Origin: Winslowiella toletana
GTDB lineage: Bacteria; Pseudomonadota; Gammaproteobacteria; Enterobacterales; Enterobacteriaceae
DNA length: 64,000 nucleotides
Assembly (NCBI RefSeq): GCF_017875465.1
Contig: NZ_JAGGMQ010000001.1
Span: forward strand, 3,720,001-3,784,000
Reading direction: 5' to 3'
Part shown: positions 35,341 to 44,270 of the stretch, piece by piece
Layout of the letters: each line of letters starts with the position of its first letter
Position numbering within the stretch: position 1 is the first letter of the stretch
Notes under the pieces: generated by a model
The model's input: the letters and a program-made list of their open reading frames with translations, nothing else
Told to the model about the DNA's origin: nothing
Database searches by the model: none
Translations under genes and position numbers: made by a program

Positions 35341-36102
35341 ATGATTCTCGAGAGTTTTTCATTGCAGGGTAAAGTTGCCATCGTGACCGGTTGCGACACC
35401 GGTTTAGGACAGGGTATGGCGGTGGGTCTGGCGCAAGCGGGCTGCGACATCGTCGGCATTAATGTGGTGGAGCCGGAAGAGACTGCGGCGCAAGTGACCG
35501 CGCTGGGCCGACGTTTTTTAAGTCTGAAAGCCGATTTGAGCCAACTGGAAGCGGTGCCTGCGCTGCTGGAGCGCGCGCTGGCGGAGTTTGGTCATATCGA
35601 TATTCTGGTGAATAACGCCGGAATTATCCGTCGTCAGGACGCGCTGGAGTTTAGCGAAAAAGACTGGGATGACGTAATGAACCTGAATATTAAAACCGTG
35701 TTCTTTATGTCGCAGGCGGTGGCCCGTCAGTTTATCAGCCAGGGGCAGGGCGGCAAGATTATCAATATCGCCTCCATGCTGTCGTTCCAGGGCGGGATCC
35801 GGGTGCCTTCTTATACGGCATCCAAAAGCGCTGTAATGGGCGTAACCCGTCTGCTGGCCAACGAATGGGCGCAGTACGGTATTAATGTGAATGCCATTGC
35901 GCCGGGCTATATGGCGACCAACAATACGCAGCAGCTGCGTGCTGACCCGGCGCGTCATGACGCGATAGTTGAGCGTATTCCTGCCGGACGCTGGGGTTTA
36001 CCACAGGATCTGATGGGACCGGCGGTGTTTCTCGCCTCCCCGGCATCGGATTACGTTAATGGCTACACCCTTGCGGTTGATGGCGGCTGGCTGGCGCGTT
36101 AA
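35341..36102 (+). CDS. kduD: 2-dehydro-3-deoxy-D-gluconate 5-dehydrogenase
   Basis: NAD-dependent short-chain dehydrogenase acting in pectin/uronide breakdown (3-deoxy-hexosulose to KDG). The 253 residues equal E. coli KduD. Visible are the nucleotide-binding VTGCDTGLGQGMAVGLAQAG, NNAGIIRRQDALEFSEKDWD, catalytic Ser-Tyr-Lys (SMLSFQGGIRVPSYTASKSA) and the end GYTLAVDGGWLAR. Of two adjacent ATGs, 35341 is chosen by spacing from AAGGA and by agreement with E. coli. Its usual partner kduI is absent from the window. Confidence 0.94.
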   Translation: MILESFSLQGKVAIVTGCDTGLGQGMAVGLAQAGCDIVGINVVEPEETAAQVTALGRRFLSLKADLSQLEAVPALLERALAEFGHIDILVNNAGIIRRQDALEFSEKDWDDVMNLNIKTVFFMSQAVARQFISQGQGGKIINIASMLSFQGGIRVPSYTASKSAVMGVTRLLANEWAQYGINVNAIAPGYMATNNTQQLRADPARHDAIVERIPAGRWGLPQDLMGPAVFLASPASDYVNGYTLAVDGGWLAR

Positions 36103-36108
36103 TGTGTT

Positions 36109-36130
36109 CGGGCGGCGTCAGCGCCGCCCG
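36109..36130. terminator. GC-rich hairpin after kduD
   Basis: CGGGCGGCG-TCAG-CGCCGCCCG stem, six bases after the stop. It has a REP-like core and may act as a terminator, though no T run follows. Confidence 0.55.
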
Positions 36131-36202
36131 TGCGGTTAATTGCCATAACCCCATAAATAACGCTATGTTACCCCCCAGATAACAACGGTTGCCGGGGGTG
36201 AC

Positions 36203-37114
36203 GTGGAAAGAGTGGATTGCGATCGGATGTTTGTGGCGGTTATCGAGACTGGCAGCTTTACCCGCGCCGCACAACGTCTGGGCACCAGTCATGGCCAGGC
36301 TTCAAAACTGATTTCACGCCTTGAGCAGCTACTGGGTGTGCAGCTGTTCCGGCGTAGCACCCGTTCGCTGACCGCCACCGATGTCGGCACTGCCTACTAT
36401 GAGCGGATCCGTATTCTGCTAAAAGAGTATGATGCGCTGGATGATTCCGTACGCAATTCTTCGGCATCGCCTGCTGGCCGGGTGCGAATTTCCGCGCCGG
36501 TGACCTTTGGTTCAACTCAGCTTACGCCGCATCTGATTCAGTTTGCCCGCCAGTATGCCGGCATTGAGCTGGATGTCAGCTTTGCCGACCGCATGGTCAA
36601 TGTGGTTGATGAAGGTTTTGACCTGGCGCTGCGTATTGGCCAGCTGGCTGACAGTAGCCTGATGGCGCGTAAACTCTGCGATATCCGCATTATTCTGGTG
36701 GCTTCCCCCGATTACCTTGCACGTCGCGGCACACCGCAGCACTGGCAACAGTTATCTGACCATGACTGTATTATCGATACCAATTTTCGCGATCCCTTTC
36801 ACTGGCCATTCTGCGGCGCGCAGCAGCAGATGCAGGAGCAGGCGGTTAACGGGCGGCTGAAGTTCTCCAATGCCGAGGTCTGTCTGCAGGCCGCCTGCGC
36901 CGGGCTGGGGATTGCCCGTCTGCCCGCGTTTGTCGCCGGTGAGGCGCTGCGTAACCAGCAGATCGTTCCGCTGCTGGCTGCCTGCGAAGTGCCGCCGCTT
37001 GGCCTGTTTGCGCTCTACCCACCGGCCAAATATCTGGCGCATAAATCGCGTACGGTGATCGACTTTCTGGTTGAAGCCTTTGCTGGTGATCCGGAGTGGG
37101 AACAGGGTTGGTAA
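36203..37114 (+). CDS. LysR-family transcriptional regulator
   Basis: A 303-residue regulator with an N-terminal winged HTH (DRMFVAVIETGSFTRAAQRL, GTSHGQASKLISRLEQLLGV) and a type 2 periplasmic-binding-like effector domain (GRVRISAPVTFGSTQLTPHL, SYD-like LADSSLMARKLCDIRIILVA, AACAGLGIARLPAFVAGEAL). The sequence type (RRSTRSLTATDVGTAYYERI) is that of the AaeR/DsdC-like large LysR group. It precedes the DoxX/YqjG genes on the same strand by about 100 bp, so it may regulate them. It is not the YhaJ that adjoins yqjFG in E. coli. Effector unknown. Confidence 0.9.
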   Translation: MERVDCDRMFVAVIETGSFTRAAQRLGTSHGQASKLISRLEQLLGVQLFRRSTRSLTATDVGTAYYERIRILLKEYDALDDSVRNSSASPAGRVRISAPVTFGSTQLTPHLIQFARQYAGIELDVSFADRMVNVVDEGFDLALRIGQLADSSLMARKLCDIRIILVASPDYLARRGTPQHWQQLSDHDCIIDTNFRDPFHWPFCGAQQQMQEQAVNGRLKFSNAEVCLQAACAGLGIARLPAFVAGEALRNQQIVPLLAACEVPPLGLFALYPPAKYLAHKSRTVIDFLVEAFAGDPEWEQGW

Positions 37115-37216
37115 TTTATTCCATTATGGAAATAAATATCCTCTTTTAGCGGGGATAATCATCGCTATGGAAACAGAGTACCTTTCCTCTTATTAACTTA
37201 CTGAGAGGAAAATACC

Positions 37217-37624
37217 ATGTCTGACAATCGTACGACTCCTTATGCTGCTCTGATTATGCGCCTGGCGCTCGGCGTGCTGTTTCTGGCGCACTTTGGCCTG
37301 AAGTTTTTCGTCTTTACGCCTGCGGGCACCGCGAAATTTTTCGCCTCGCTCGGCCTTCCCGGTGGACTGGCGTATATCACCATGGCGGTTGAACTGCTGG
37401 GGGCGATTGCCCTGATCCTCGGGATCTATACACGTATTGTGGCGATTGTGCTGATCCCGATTTTACTCGGCGCTATTTTTACCGTGCATGGCCCGGCTGG
37501 CTTCTTCTTTACCAATACCAACGGTGGCTGGGAGTTCCCGGCGTTCTGGATTATTGGTCTGGTGGTGCTGGCGCTGACCGGCGACGGTAAATACGCCCTG
37601 AAACCCACGCCAGTTAAAGGCTAA
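37217..37624 (+). CDS. DoxX-family membrane protein (YqjF-like)
   Basis: A 135-residue four-TM protein: MRLALGVLFLAHFGLKFFVF, KFFASLGLPGGLAYITMAVE, LLGAIALILGIYTRIVAIVL and FWIIGLVVLALTGDGKYAL, the DoxX pattern. In E. coli yqjF sits directly before yqjG, as here (11-bp gap), so this is probably the same pair, linked to quinone detoxification. Ribosome site GAGAGGAAA fits ATG 37217. Confidence 0.85.
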   Translation: MSDNRTTPYAALIMRLALGVLFLAHFGLKFFVFTPAGTAKFFASLGLPGGLAYITMAVELLGAIALILGIYTRIVAIVLIPILLGAIFTVHGPAGFFFTNTNGGWEFPAFWIIGLVVLALTGDGKYALKPTPVKG

Positions 37625-37635
37625 ACGGAGGCTCT

Positions 37636-38595
37636 ATGCTGGTAAATGGTCAATGGACAGCCGAATGGCATCCGGTACAGGCGACCGATAGCAAAGGTGG
37701 TTTTGTCCGTCAGACATCAAGTTTTCGCCACTGGGTGACACCTGATGGCGCAGCCGGAATCACCGGGGAAGGTGGCTTTAAAGCGGAAGCGGGCCGCTAC
37801 CATCTGTATGTCGCGCTGATCTGCCCGTGGGCTTCACGCACGCTGATGGCGCGCAAAATGAAGGGGCTGGAAAAGGTGGTCAGCGTATCGGTGGTGGAGC
37901 CGTGGCTGCTGGATCAGGGATGGCATTTTGGCGATTATCCCGGTGCCAGTGTGGATCATCTGAATCACGCCGAGTGGATCCATCAGCTCTACACCCAGGC
38001 GGATGCGACCTTTACCGGCCGTGCCACGGTGCCGGTACTATGGGACAAACAGACCGGCACTATCGTCAATAATGAATCGGCCGATATCGTGCGGATGTTT
38101 AACAGCGGTTTTGCTGAGCTGGCTCGTGCTGATATCGATCTTTATCCGTTGCCGTTACGTCATGAAATTGACCAGCTGAATGCGGAGATCTACCCCAGTT
38201 TAAATAATGGCGTCTATCGCGCCGGTTTTGCCACCACCCAGCTGAGTTATCTGGAAGCCTGTAACGATGTTTTCAGCATGCTGGATAAGCTGGAGCAGCG
38301 GCTAAGCGACGGGCGCAGTTTTCTTTGCGGCGAAGCGCTGACTGAGGCCGATATCCGTCTGTTTGTTACCCTGATCCGTTTTGATGCCGCTTACCATGGC
38401 ATTTTCAAATGTAACCGGCGTCAGCTGAAAGAGTATCTCCAGCTGCATCGCTATACCCGGCGGCTGCTTGCGGTGCCTGGTGTACGTGAGACGGTAAATA
38501 TTGATCATATAAAGCAGGGCTACTACTCAATTAAGGCGCTGAATCCGAATGGCATTGTGCCTGAAGGCCCGGATCTGAGCGCATACGGACTCTGA
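37636..38595 (+). CDS. yqjG: Glutathionyl-hydroquinone reductase
   Basis: Xi-class glutathione transferase that reduces glutathionyl-hydroquinones. The 319 residues (E. coli 328) begin MLVNGQWTAEWHPVQATDSK; the active Cys is in LYVALICPWASRTLMARKMK, followed by ESADIVRMFN of the thioredoxin fold and the helical C-terminal domain with ALTEADIRLFVTLIRFDAAY. The last part, DHIKQGYYSIKALNPNGIVP, is a family hallmark. Directly follows the DoxX gene and precedes an esterase gene by 10 bp: a three-gene operon. Confidence 0.93.
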   Translation: MLVNGQWTAEWHPVQATDSKGGFVRQTSSFRHWVTPDGAAGITGEGGFKAEAGRYHLYVALICPWASRTLMARKMKGLEKVVSVSVVEPWLLDQGWHFGDYPGASVDHLNHAEWIHQLYTQADATFTGRATVPVLWDKQTGTIVNNESADIVRMFNSGFAELARADIDLYPLPLRHEIDQLNAEIYPSLNNGVYRAGFATTQLSYLEACNDVFSMLDKLEQRLSDGRSFLCGEALTEADIRLFVTLIRFDAAYHGIFKCNRRQLKEYLQLHRYTRRLLAVPGVRETVNIDHIKQGYYSIKALNPNGIVPEGPDLSAYGL

Positions 38596-38605
38596 GAGAC
38601 AAATA

Positions 38606-39214
38606 ATGGCAAAAGATATCGTGATTCTGCTGCATGGCGTCGGCAGTCGCGGCGATGATCTGCGCGGTGTAGCGCAGCTGTGGTCGCAGGACATTCCCGG
38701 TGTGATCGTCGCGACGCCGAATGGCCCGCAACAATTTGATATGGGCGTGGGATATCAATGGTTCAGCGTTAACGGCGTTACCGACCAGTCGCGTCCGGCA
38801 CGTATTCTGGCGGCGCGCAACGCCTTTGACGCGACCTTGCAGGGGATTCTGGCGCAGCATCAGCTAAGCGCCAGTGAAGACAATATTATGCTGGCCGGTT
38901 TTTCGCAGGGGGCGATTATGGCGCTGGATATGCTGGTCAGCAACCGCCTGCCGCTGGCCGGTGTGGTGGCGTTTTCCGGTCGCCTGGCTTCGCCAGTGCC
39001 TTACCAGCCTGCGGATAATGCGGCGTTATTGCTGGTGCATGGCCAGGATGATCCGGTGATTGGCTGGCATGAAAGTGAAAAGGCCGCGCAGCAGCTTAGC
39101 GCGCTGGGTGTGGCGGTGGAAAGCGCGTTTGAAGCTGGCGTGCCGCATACCATTACCGCCAGCGGTGCGCGTAAAGCGGCGGAATTTATTGCCCGCCGTT
39201 TTAGCCGCCGATAA
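38606..39214 (+). CDS. Cytoplasmic carboxylesterase (YpfH-like)
   Basis: A 202-residue alpha/beta hydrolase of the phospholipase/carboxylesterase family: HGVGSRGDDLRGVAQLW near the N terminus, nucleophile GFSQGAIMALDML, Asp in LLVHGQDDPVIGWHESE and His in EAGVPHTITASG. No signal peptide. In operon with yqjG. Small-molecule ester substrate unknown. Confidence 0.88.
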   Translation: MAKDIVILLHGVGSRGDDLRGVAQLWSQDIPGVIVATPNGPQQFDMGVGYQWFSVNGVTDQSRPARILAARNAFDATLQGILAQHQLSASEDNIMLAGFSQGAIMALDMLVSNRLPLAGVVAFSGRLASPVPYQPADNAALLLVHGQDDPVIGWHESEKAAQQLSALGVAVESAFEAGVPHTITASGARKAAEFIARRFSRR

Positions 39215-39277
39215 ACCACGGGCTGGCGCTGCTGCGCCAGCCTGGTATCAGAATGTTAAGTCTTTTGGTTAAGGGAA

Positions 39278-39721
39278 TCATTCATCTGAAAGCTCAGGAT
39301 GAATGAATTCTATTTCTGCTATTCTTCTGTCGTTCATATTTATAGTACAGCTGGTTATACTATTTGCCAGATCGTGAGTTCCCTGGGCACCTGTCACCGC
39401 AACTCCGCAATAATCATCCCGGTATTTTTTCCATTCAGCCTGGGTCTTTTTGAAGGCGATTATCATATTATTTTTTTGTTCTTTATCACCTCCCCACCAC
39501 TTTGTGTAGTCAAAGCTATCTATTTCTTTGAGTTTTCTTTCAAAGGCATTTTTTAATTTCGCTTCTGACTTATTACTTTCACTCTCAAGGCATTCACTGT
39601 TTTCGTCTCCATATTTGTCTGTGCAAAAATTTACTGCTTTACTCATCACCATACTATTAGGTTTCGCTGCAATTGATGATAATGGGATTGCTATCAATAA
39701 CATAAGTGTTAAAGTTTTCAT
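39278..39721 (-). CDS. LprI/DUF1311-family periplasmic protein, probable immunity protein
   Basis: A 147-residue secreted protein: signal peptide MKTLTLMLLIAIPLSSIAAK, then CTDKYGDENSECLESESNKS, AKLKNAFERKLKEIDSFDY, AWKKYRDDYC-like QAEWKKYRDDYCGVAVTGAQ and a final Cys in SITSCTINMN. Paired cysteines and the C-x9-CLxxE pattern are those of the LprI (lysozyme inhibitor) / DUF1311 family. Its ATG overlaps the stop of the upstream muramidase-like gene by four bases, so it is made with it. A periplasmic lysozyme-inhibitor-like protein after a peptidoglycan hydrolase gene strongly suggests self-protection. Confidence 0.75.
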   Translation of the reverse strand: MKTLTLMLLIAIPLSSIAAKPNSMVMSKAVNFCTDKYGDENSECLESESNKSEAKLKNAFERKLKEIDSFDYTKWWGGDKEQKNNMIIAFKKTQAEWKKYRDDYCGVAVTGAQGTHDLANSITSCTINMNDRRIAEIEFIHPELSDE

Positions 39722-40650
39722 TTCAGGCTCTCCAGTCTGATTCTCATTCTTCTTAAGTCTCTTTTTTCATCAGGGTCGTTCTCTATATAATGGGCTACTG
39801 CTGGCGCCCCTTGCCCAGCCGCAATTATCTCAACCAGCCCTTTTGTTGTTCTGCTACCCTGGTAGAGGATATCAACGAAAACATTTTTTACTGCTATATC
39901 AATAAATTCCCATTTTACAGGATCTTTGATATGTCCGGACTGTCGTATATACACGTCTCTGACATAATCACGTTTTTCTTTGTAAGAGATTTCAAATAGC
40001 TTAATCTGCTGCTGATGGGTTATTTCTCCCACTAACGGACTGTATGCTTTGACAAATGCTCCGGCCTGATGACCTTTCAGATATTCAGCTTTTGAGCAGA
40101 TAACAGCCTTGTACTCCTCAATTCCAGCCAGTCTGACCGTAGAAAATATCTCCCCGGCACTCCGTCCTCCCATATCATAGCCACGTCCCAGTGTTACACC
40201 TGAGGAACTTGTGGGAGGCGATTGTAAAATGCGTGAAAATTGCGGAGTGCTGTGTGGTTGCCTGAACGGCTCTACGGCGGTGATATAATCCAGCCCCTCA
40301 GCGTCAAAGGTGACCTGTCCTTCACTGACATGAAGTGATCCTGCAGTATGGCGTGGGCGCCAGTGCGTACCGGTCGCGTTCTGCAACGCTTGTATAAACC
40401 AACTGTCTGCAGGGTGCACCAGCCCGGTCGGTGACATATTCAGCAGGCGTTGATACCAGCGGATGGCTTCAGCGGTTTCAGCACCACACTGCCCATTGAC
40501 AGTCAGGGTGCGGCCAGTGGCCAGATGGTATCCGGCATGTATGATGATGCGCTGCACTTCTTTCACCTCGCCCAGGTTATTAGTGCCACATACACCGACT
40601 GAACCGGAAAAACGAAAAACGCGTGGAGCATGATACAGAGAATGTTTCAT
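39718..40650 (-). CDS. Peptidoglycan-binding / pesticin-like muramidase, probable secreted toxin
   Basis: A 310-residue protein without signal peptide. Residues about 25-92 look like a PG_binding_1 domain (EVKEVQRIIIHAGYHLATG, NGQCGAETAEAIRWYQRLLN). From about 118 the chain matches pesticin/T4-lysozyme-type glycosidases: Glu127 in YITAVEPFRQP, then SSGVTLGRGYDMGGRSAGE with Thr153 and Asp159 spaced six apart as in pesticin. This would cut the NAM-NAG glycan. ATG 40650 follows AAGGA; a GTG two codons earlier is possible. Overlap with a lysozyme-inhibitor-type gene and lack of a signal peptide point to delivery by a type VI-like route. No vgrG, PAAR or hcp gene is adjacent. Confidence 0.7.
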   Translation of the reverse strand: MKHSLYHAPRVFRFSGSVGVCGTNNLGEVKEVQRIIIHAGYHLATGRTLTVNGQCGAETAEAIRWYQRLLNMSPTGLVHPADSWFIQALQNATGTHWRPRHTAGSLHVSEGQVTFDAEGLDYITAVEPFRQPHSTPQFSRILQSPPTSSSGVTLGRGYDMGGRSAGEIFSTVRLAGIEEYKAVICSKAEYLKGHQAGAFVKAYSPLVGEITHQQQIKLFEISYKEKRDYVRDVYIRQSGHIKDPVKWEFIDIAVKNVFVDILYQGSRTTKGLVEIIAAGQGAPAVAHYIENDPDEKRDLRRMRIRLESLK

Positions 40651-41183
40651 GGTCACAATTCCTTGTGATTAGCGCGCAACTACTGCGCAACCGTCCGTTT
40701 ACATTTAGCCGTGCCTTATCACGGTTAAAATAGATGATGCTATTGCATCCTTGGTCGTATTTATCCCACAACTTTCGGTATTGTTGTCAGCGGTTCGCGT
40801 AACGTAGTGAGGTTTATTTCCTTTTTCTTTATTGTCTGTTTAAAGATGGCTTTTTTCTGAATTTATATTTTTATAAGAATTGATATCTGTTGATATTGTT
40901 ATCATGCTGATATTTGTTGAATGCAATAATGATTATATCTGGATGGAAATTAATTCAAAGGCTTTAATTTGATCGGGGATGTAAAACTATTTATTAGCAG
41001 GTAATTTATCTGCATTATTAAATCCTGTCAATAATTGTTTGATAAAATAATTAAAGGTTTTTGTGATTTTAATTATTATTGATTTTATTATTAAGAAATA
41101 TAAAGCGGATGATGGAATATTTTATCGTAATGCCAGAAATATTGGTTTAGCAGCGTATAAATATATTGCTGCTAAACCAGCCT
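40651..41183. other. AT-rich 530-bp non-coding region
   Basis: No supported gene on either strand; strongly AT-rich (for example TTAATTATTATTGATTTTATT near 41070). This composition is typical of H-NS-bound horizontally acquired DNA and probably came with the toxin/immunity genes, whose promoter must lie here. Confidence 0.5.
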
Positions 41184-42629
41184 TCAGGATTTAACCGTAG
41201 CCGTATCTACTACCGTTACCGCAGGTTTAGCGCGGGCTGGCAGCGCCGCAGCACGCGATTCGGCATCCACCGGTTCATCATATTTACGCTTCAGATGATT
41301 TTGTACCTGTTGCAGTAATGCGCCATCCAGCGCGTAATGGCGCAGATAGACCCATAGCGTCAGGCCGAAAAACAGCATCGGCACCACAATCATAATCCCC
41401 TGCATCCCCATTACCGTGCTGGCGCTTTGTGGCACACCCGCCTGATAACCCACCGCACCCAGCAGCACGCCAATCACCAGACCGGCGAAAGCGGAACCCG
41501 CTTTAACCACCATGGTTTGCACCGCAAAGGCAATACTCTCGATGCGCATCCCCAGCGCGTAATCGCCGTAATCGACGGTATCCGCCACCATAATCACCAG
41601 CAATACCCAGAAGAAAGCGCCGCCGCAGTTGGCCATAATGCCGGACAGGGCAATTAAGGTGGCGCTTTGCGGCGCATATAAGCCAACAATCAGCAGCAAC
41701 AGGCAGCTTAATACCGGTAAAACCGACGCGCTAATCCACAGAATTCGTCGTGAAAAGCGTTTTGCCAGCAGTGGAAACAGCGCGATAGTCGCCAGATTAG
41801 CAATACCGGCATACATCATATACCAGGGGAACAGTTCTTCGCGGCCCACCACATATTTGAAGTAGTAGATGGCAAATGACTGAATGACGTTATGCGCCAA
41901 ATTCCACGACAGCGCCATCACCAGCAGGGCAAATAGCGGCTTATTGCGCACGATCATCATCAGCACGCTTTTGAGACCGTGCTGCACCTGCTCGCCGCCC
42001 TGATGTGAAGAGGAGTACTTCTCCTGCACATTAACCAGCGTGACGAGGGTGGATAGCACAAAGAAGAACACCAGGATAAAAGTGAAGCGCATAAAACCGT
42101 CACCCTGGCTGCCCTGACCGAGCAGATTAATCAGCGGCAAACCAATCACCCCGGTGAGATAACCGGCGCTGCTGGCGAAGAAACGTGGCCAGGGGATCAG
42201 CGCTTCACGCTCGCGTTTATCGACGGTGATGCAGGGCACCAGTGACCAGAAGGGCACATCCATAATGGTGTAGGTAAAGCCCCACAGGATATAGGTGACC
42301 CAGATATACGCAATCAGAGCGCCGCCGGTGAAATTGTGTGCGCAGAATACGCTAATCAGCACCACGGAATTCACCAGCGTGCCGATCAGGATCCAGGGTT
42401 TAAATTTTCCCCAGCGCGTGCGGGTGCGCTCGACAATCCAGCCCATTACCGGATCGAGCAGCGCATCAAGAATACGTGCTACCAGAAACAGCGACGCCAC
42501 CATACTGACGGAGATCCCCACCACATCGGTGTAGTAATACATCAGGTACATATAAATAATGCCGATGGCAAAATCTTTGCCAAAGGCGCCGAATCCATAG
42601 CTGATTTTAGTTTTTAGTGAAACGCTCAT
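41184..42629 (-). CDS. melB: Melibiose-type GPH sugar:cation symporter
   Basis: A 481-residue, 12-TM symporter (E. coli MelB 473). Signature stretches: [40 protein letters not shown] (cation-binding Asp pair), [33 protein letters not shown] and [20 protein letters not shown]. The start at 42629 gives [12 protein letters not shown]; an upstream in-frame ATG would add 22 unsupported residues. It follows the alpha-galactosidase gene by 95 bp on the same strand, as melB follows melA. The C-terminal tail is longer than usual and Ala-rich. Confidence 0.9.
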   Translation of the reverse strand: MSVSLKTKISYGFGAFGKDFAIGIIYMYLMYYYTDVVGISVSMVASLFLVARILDALLDPVMGWIVERTRTRWGKFKPWILIGTLVNSVVLISVFCAHNFTGGALIAYIWVTYILWGFTYTIMDVPFWSLVPCITVDKREREALIPWPRFFASSAGYLTGVIGLPLINLLGQGSQGDGFMRFTFILVFFFVLSTLVTLVNVQEKYSSSHQGGEQVQHGLKSVLMMIVRNKPLFALLVMALSWNLAHNVIQSFAIYYFKYVVGREELFPWYMMYAGIANLATIALFPLLAKRFSRRILWISASVLPVLSCLLLLIVGLYAPQSATLIALSGIMANCGGAFFWVLLVIMVADTVDYGDYALGMRIESIAFAVQTMVVKAGSAFAGLVIGVLLGAVGYQAGVPQSASTVMGMQGIMIVVPMLFFGLTLWVYLRHYALDGALLQQVQNHLKRKYDEPVDAESRAAALPARAKPAVTVVDTATVKS

Positions 42630-42724
42630 GGTGATTTCCGCATCTCCCCGGAGCCAGCGCTGACAGCTATAAAAACAGCGTCGGCCTCCTTTCAATGCGG
42701 CTTATATGTAGGGTGAGTCAGGGG

Positions 42725-44029
42725 TTAACGGTAGGCAGGCAACCAGTTACCGTGCGCTTCGATTAACGCATCGCACAGGCGAATGGTGTCATCAATCGAC
42801 AGCTCTGCCGAAGTGTGCGGATCAAGCAGGGCGGCATGATAGATATGCTCTTTTTTCAGGGTAACGGCGGCTTCAATGGTCAGTAGCTGGGTGTTGATAT
42901 TGGTGCGGTTTAACGCCGCCAGCTGCGGCGGAAGATCGCCGACAATGGTTGGCGTAATCCCCTGAGCGTCGACCAGACAGGGCACTTCAACACAGGCCTC
43001 TGACGGCAGATTAGTGATCAGGCCACGGTTAAGCACATTGCCGCCGATTTTGTACGGCTGATCGGTTTCCATCGCTTCGATGATCCAGGATGCGTACTCA
43101 TGGCTGCGGCAGTGACTCAGTGCTTCGTCACGGGTCAGTTGCTCCCGTTGCAGCTGCCAGTTATTGATCTGCTCAATGCAGCGGCGCGGATACTCATCCA
43201 GCGGAATATTAAAACGTTCGATAAGTTGCGGATAATTGCGCTTAATCCAGTAAGGCATATATTCGGCGTTATGCTCTGAGGATTCGGTCACGTAGTAGCC
43301 AAATACCCGCATAATTTCATGCCGTACCATATCGTCATGCTTGTGTGTCAGCGCGGCGGCGCGGCGCTTAATTTCCGGATAGATATCTTCACCATGGCGC
43401 TTAATATCCAGTAACCACGCCATATGATTGATACCGGCAATCTGCCAGGTGACGCCATCGGTTGGCATATCCACCGCTTTCAGCAAGGTGTCGGCGCATA
43501 CCTGCACGCTATGGCACAGTCCGACGGTTTTAATCCCGGTATGGCGCAACATCGCGCCGGTCAGGGCGGCCATTGGATTGGTATAGTTAAGGAACCAGGC
43601 ATCCGGGCACTCCTGCTCCATTTCGCGGGCAATATCAAACAGCACCGGCAGGGTGCGCAGTGCGCGGAACAGGCCGCCAATTCCCAGCGTATCGGCAATG
43701 GTCTGGCGCAGGCCAAACTGTTTCGGGATCTCAAAGTCAGTGACCGTGCAGGGCTGATAGCCGCCGACCTGAATGGCGTTAATCACATACTTCGCCCCTT
43801 TTAACGCCGCCCGGCGCTGCTCCACGCCGACATATTTTTCAATGCTGGCCCGCCCCCGGTTAATATTCTGATTAATATTATTCAGCATATTCCATGAGTC
43901 TTGCAGACGGTTTTCATCAATATCGTAAAGTGCAATCTGCACCTCACTTAATGACGCGGTCGCCATAATGTCGCCAAGTACATTTTTTGCAAATACGGTG
44001 CTGCCCGCACCAATAAAGGTGATTTTCAT
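42725..44029 (-). CDS. melA: Alpha-galactosidase, glycoside hydrolase family 4
   Basis: NAD- and Mn-dependent GH4 enzyme that splits melibiose and related alpha-galactosides. The 434 residues (E. coli 451) open with the Rossmann motif MKITFIGAGSTVFAKNVLGD; then VINAIQVGGYQPCTVTDFEI, MEQECPDAWFLNYTNPMAAL (N-Y-T-NP), VGLCHSVQ with the metal-binding Cys, and GINHMAWLLDIKRHGED with the metal His. First gene of the melAB unit, divergent from an AraC regulator. Confidence 0.94.
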   Translation of the reverse strand: MKITFIGAGSTVFAKNVLGDIMATASLSEVQIALYDIDENRLQDSWNMLNNINQNINRGRASIEKYVGVEQRRAALKGAKYVINAIQVGGYQPCTVTDFEIPKQFGLRQTIADTLGIGGLFRALRTLPVLFDIAREMEQECPDAWFLNYTNPMAALTGAMLRHTGIKTVGLCHSVQVCADTLLKAVDMPTDGVTWQIAGINHMAWLLDIKRHGEDIYPEIKRRAAALTHKHDDMVRHEIMRVFGYYVTESSEHNAEYMPYWIKRNYPQLIERFNIPLDEYPRRCIEQINNWQLQREQLTRDEALSHCRSHEYASWIIEAMETDQPYKIGGNVLNRGLITNLPSEACVEVPCLVDAQGITPTIVGDLPPQLAALNRTNINTQLLTIEAAVTLKKEHIYHAALLDPHTSAELSIDDTIRLCDALIEAHGNWLPAYR

Positions 44030-44270
44030 TGTTTCTTCCTTTGCCAGTGAATATTGCGTTGGCTTGACTCTAGGCAGCAGCGGAAATAATGTATATGTCG
44101 TTTTGTGACATCAGTATGGCGAAAAATGAAAGCGCCATAAATCTGTGAGGTAAATCGCAAATAGCCGGGTTTCAGGCCATTAGCGCTTGCCTGCTACGGT
44201 GTTTCACACTAAAAACAAACTCACCTATGTGATTATGTGATGTTGCCAGGCAGCGCTGAGGTAAAAGCGA

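Noticed and set aside
36203..37114. LysR gene as YhaJ because it neighbours yqjFG
   Set aside because: Its HTH and core sequence do not resemble E. coli YhaJ; only the position is similar.
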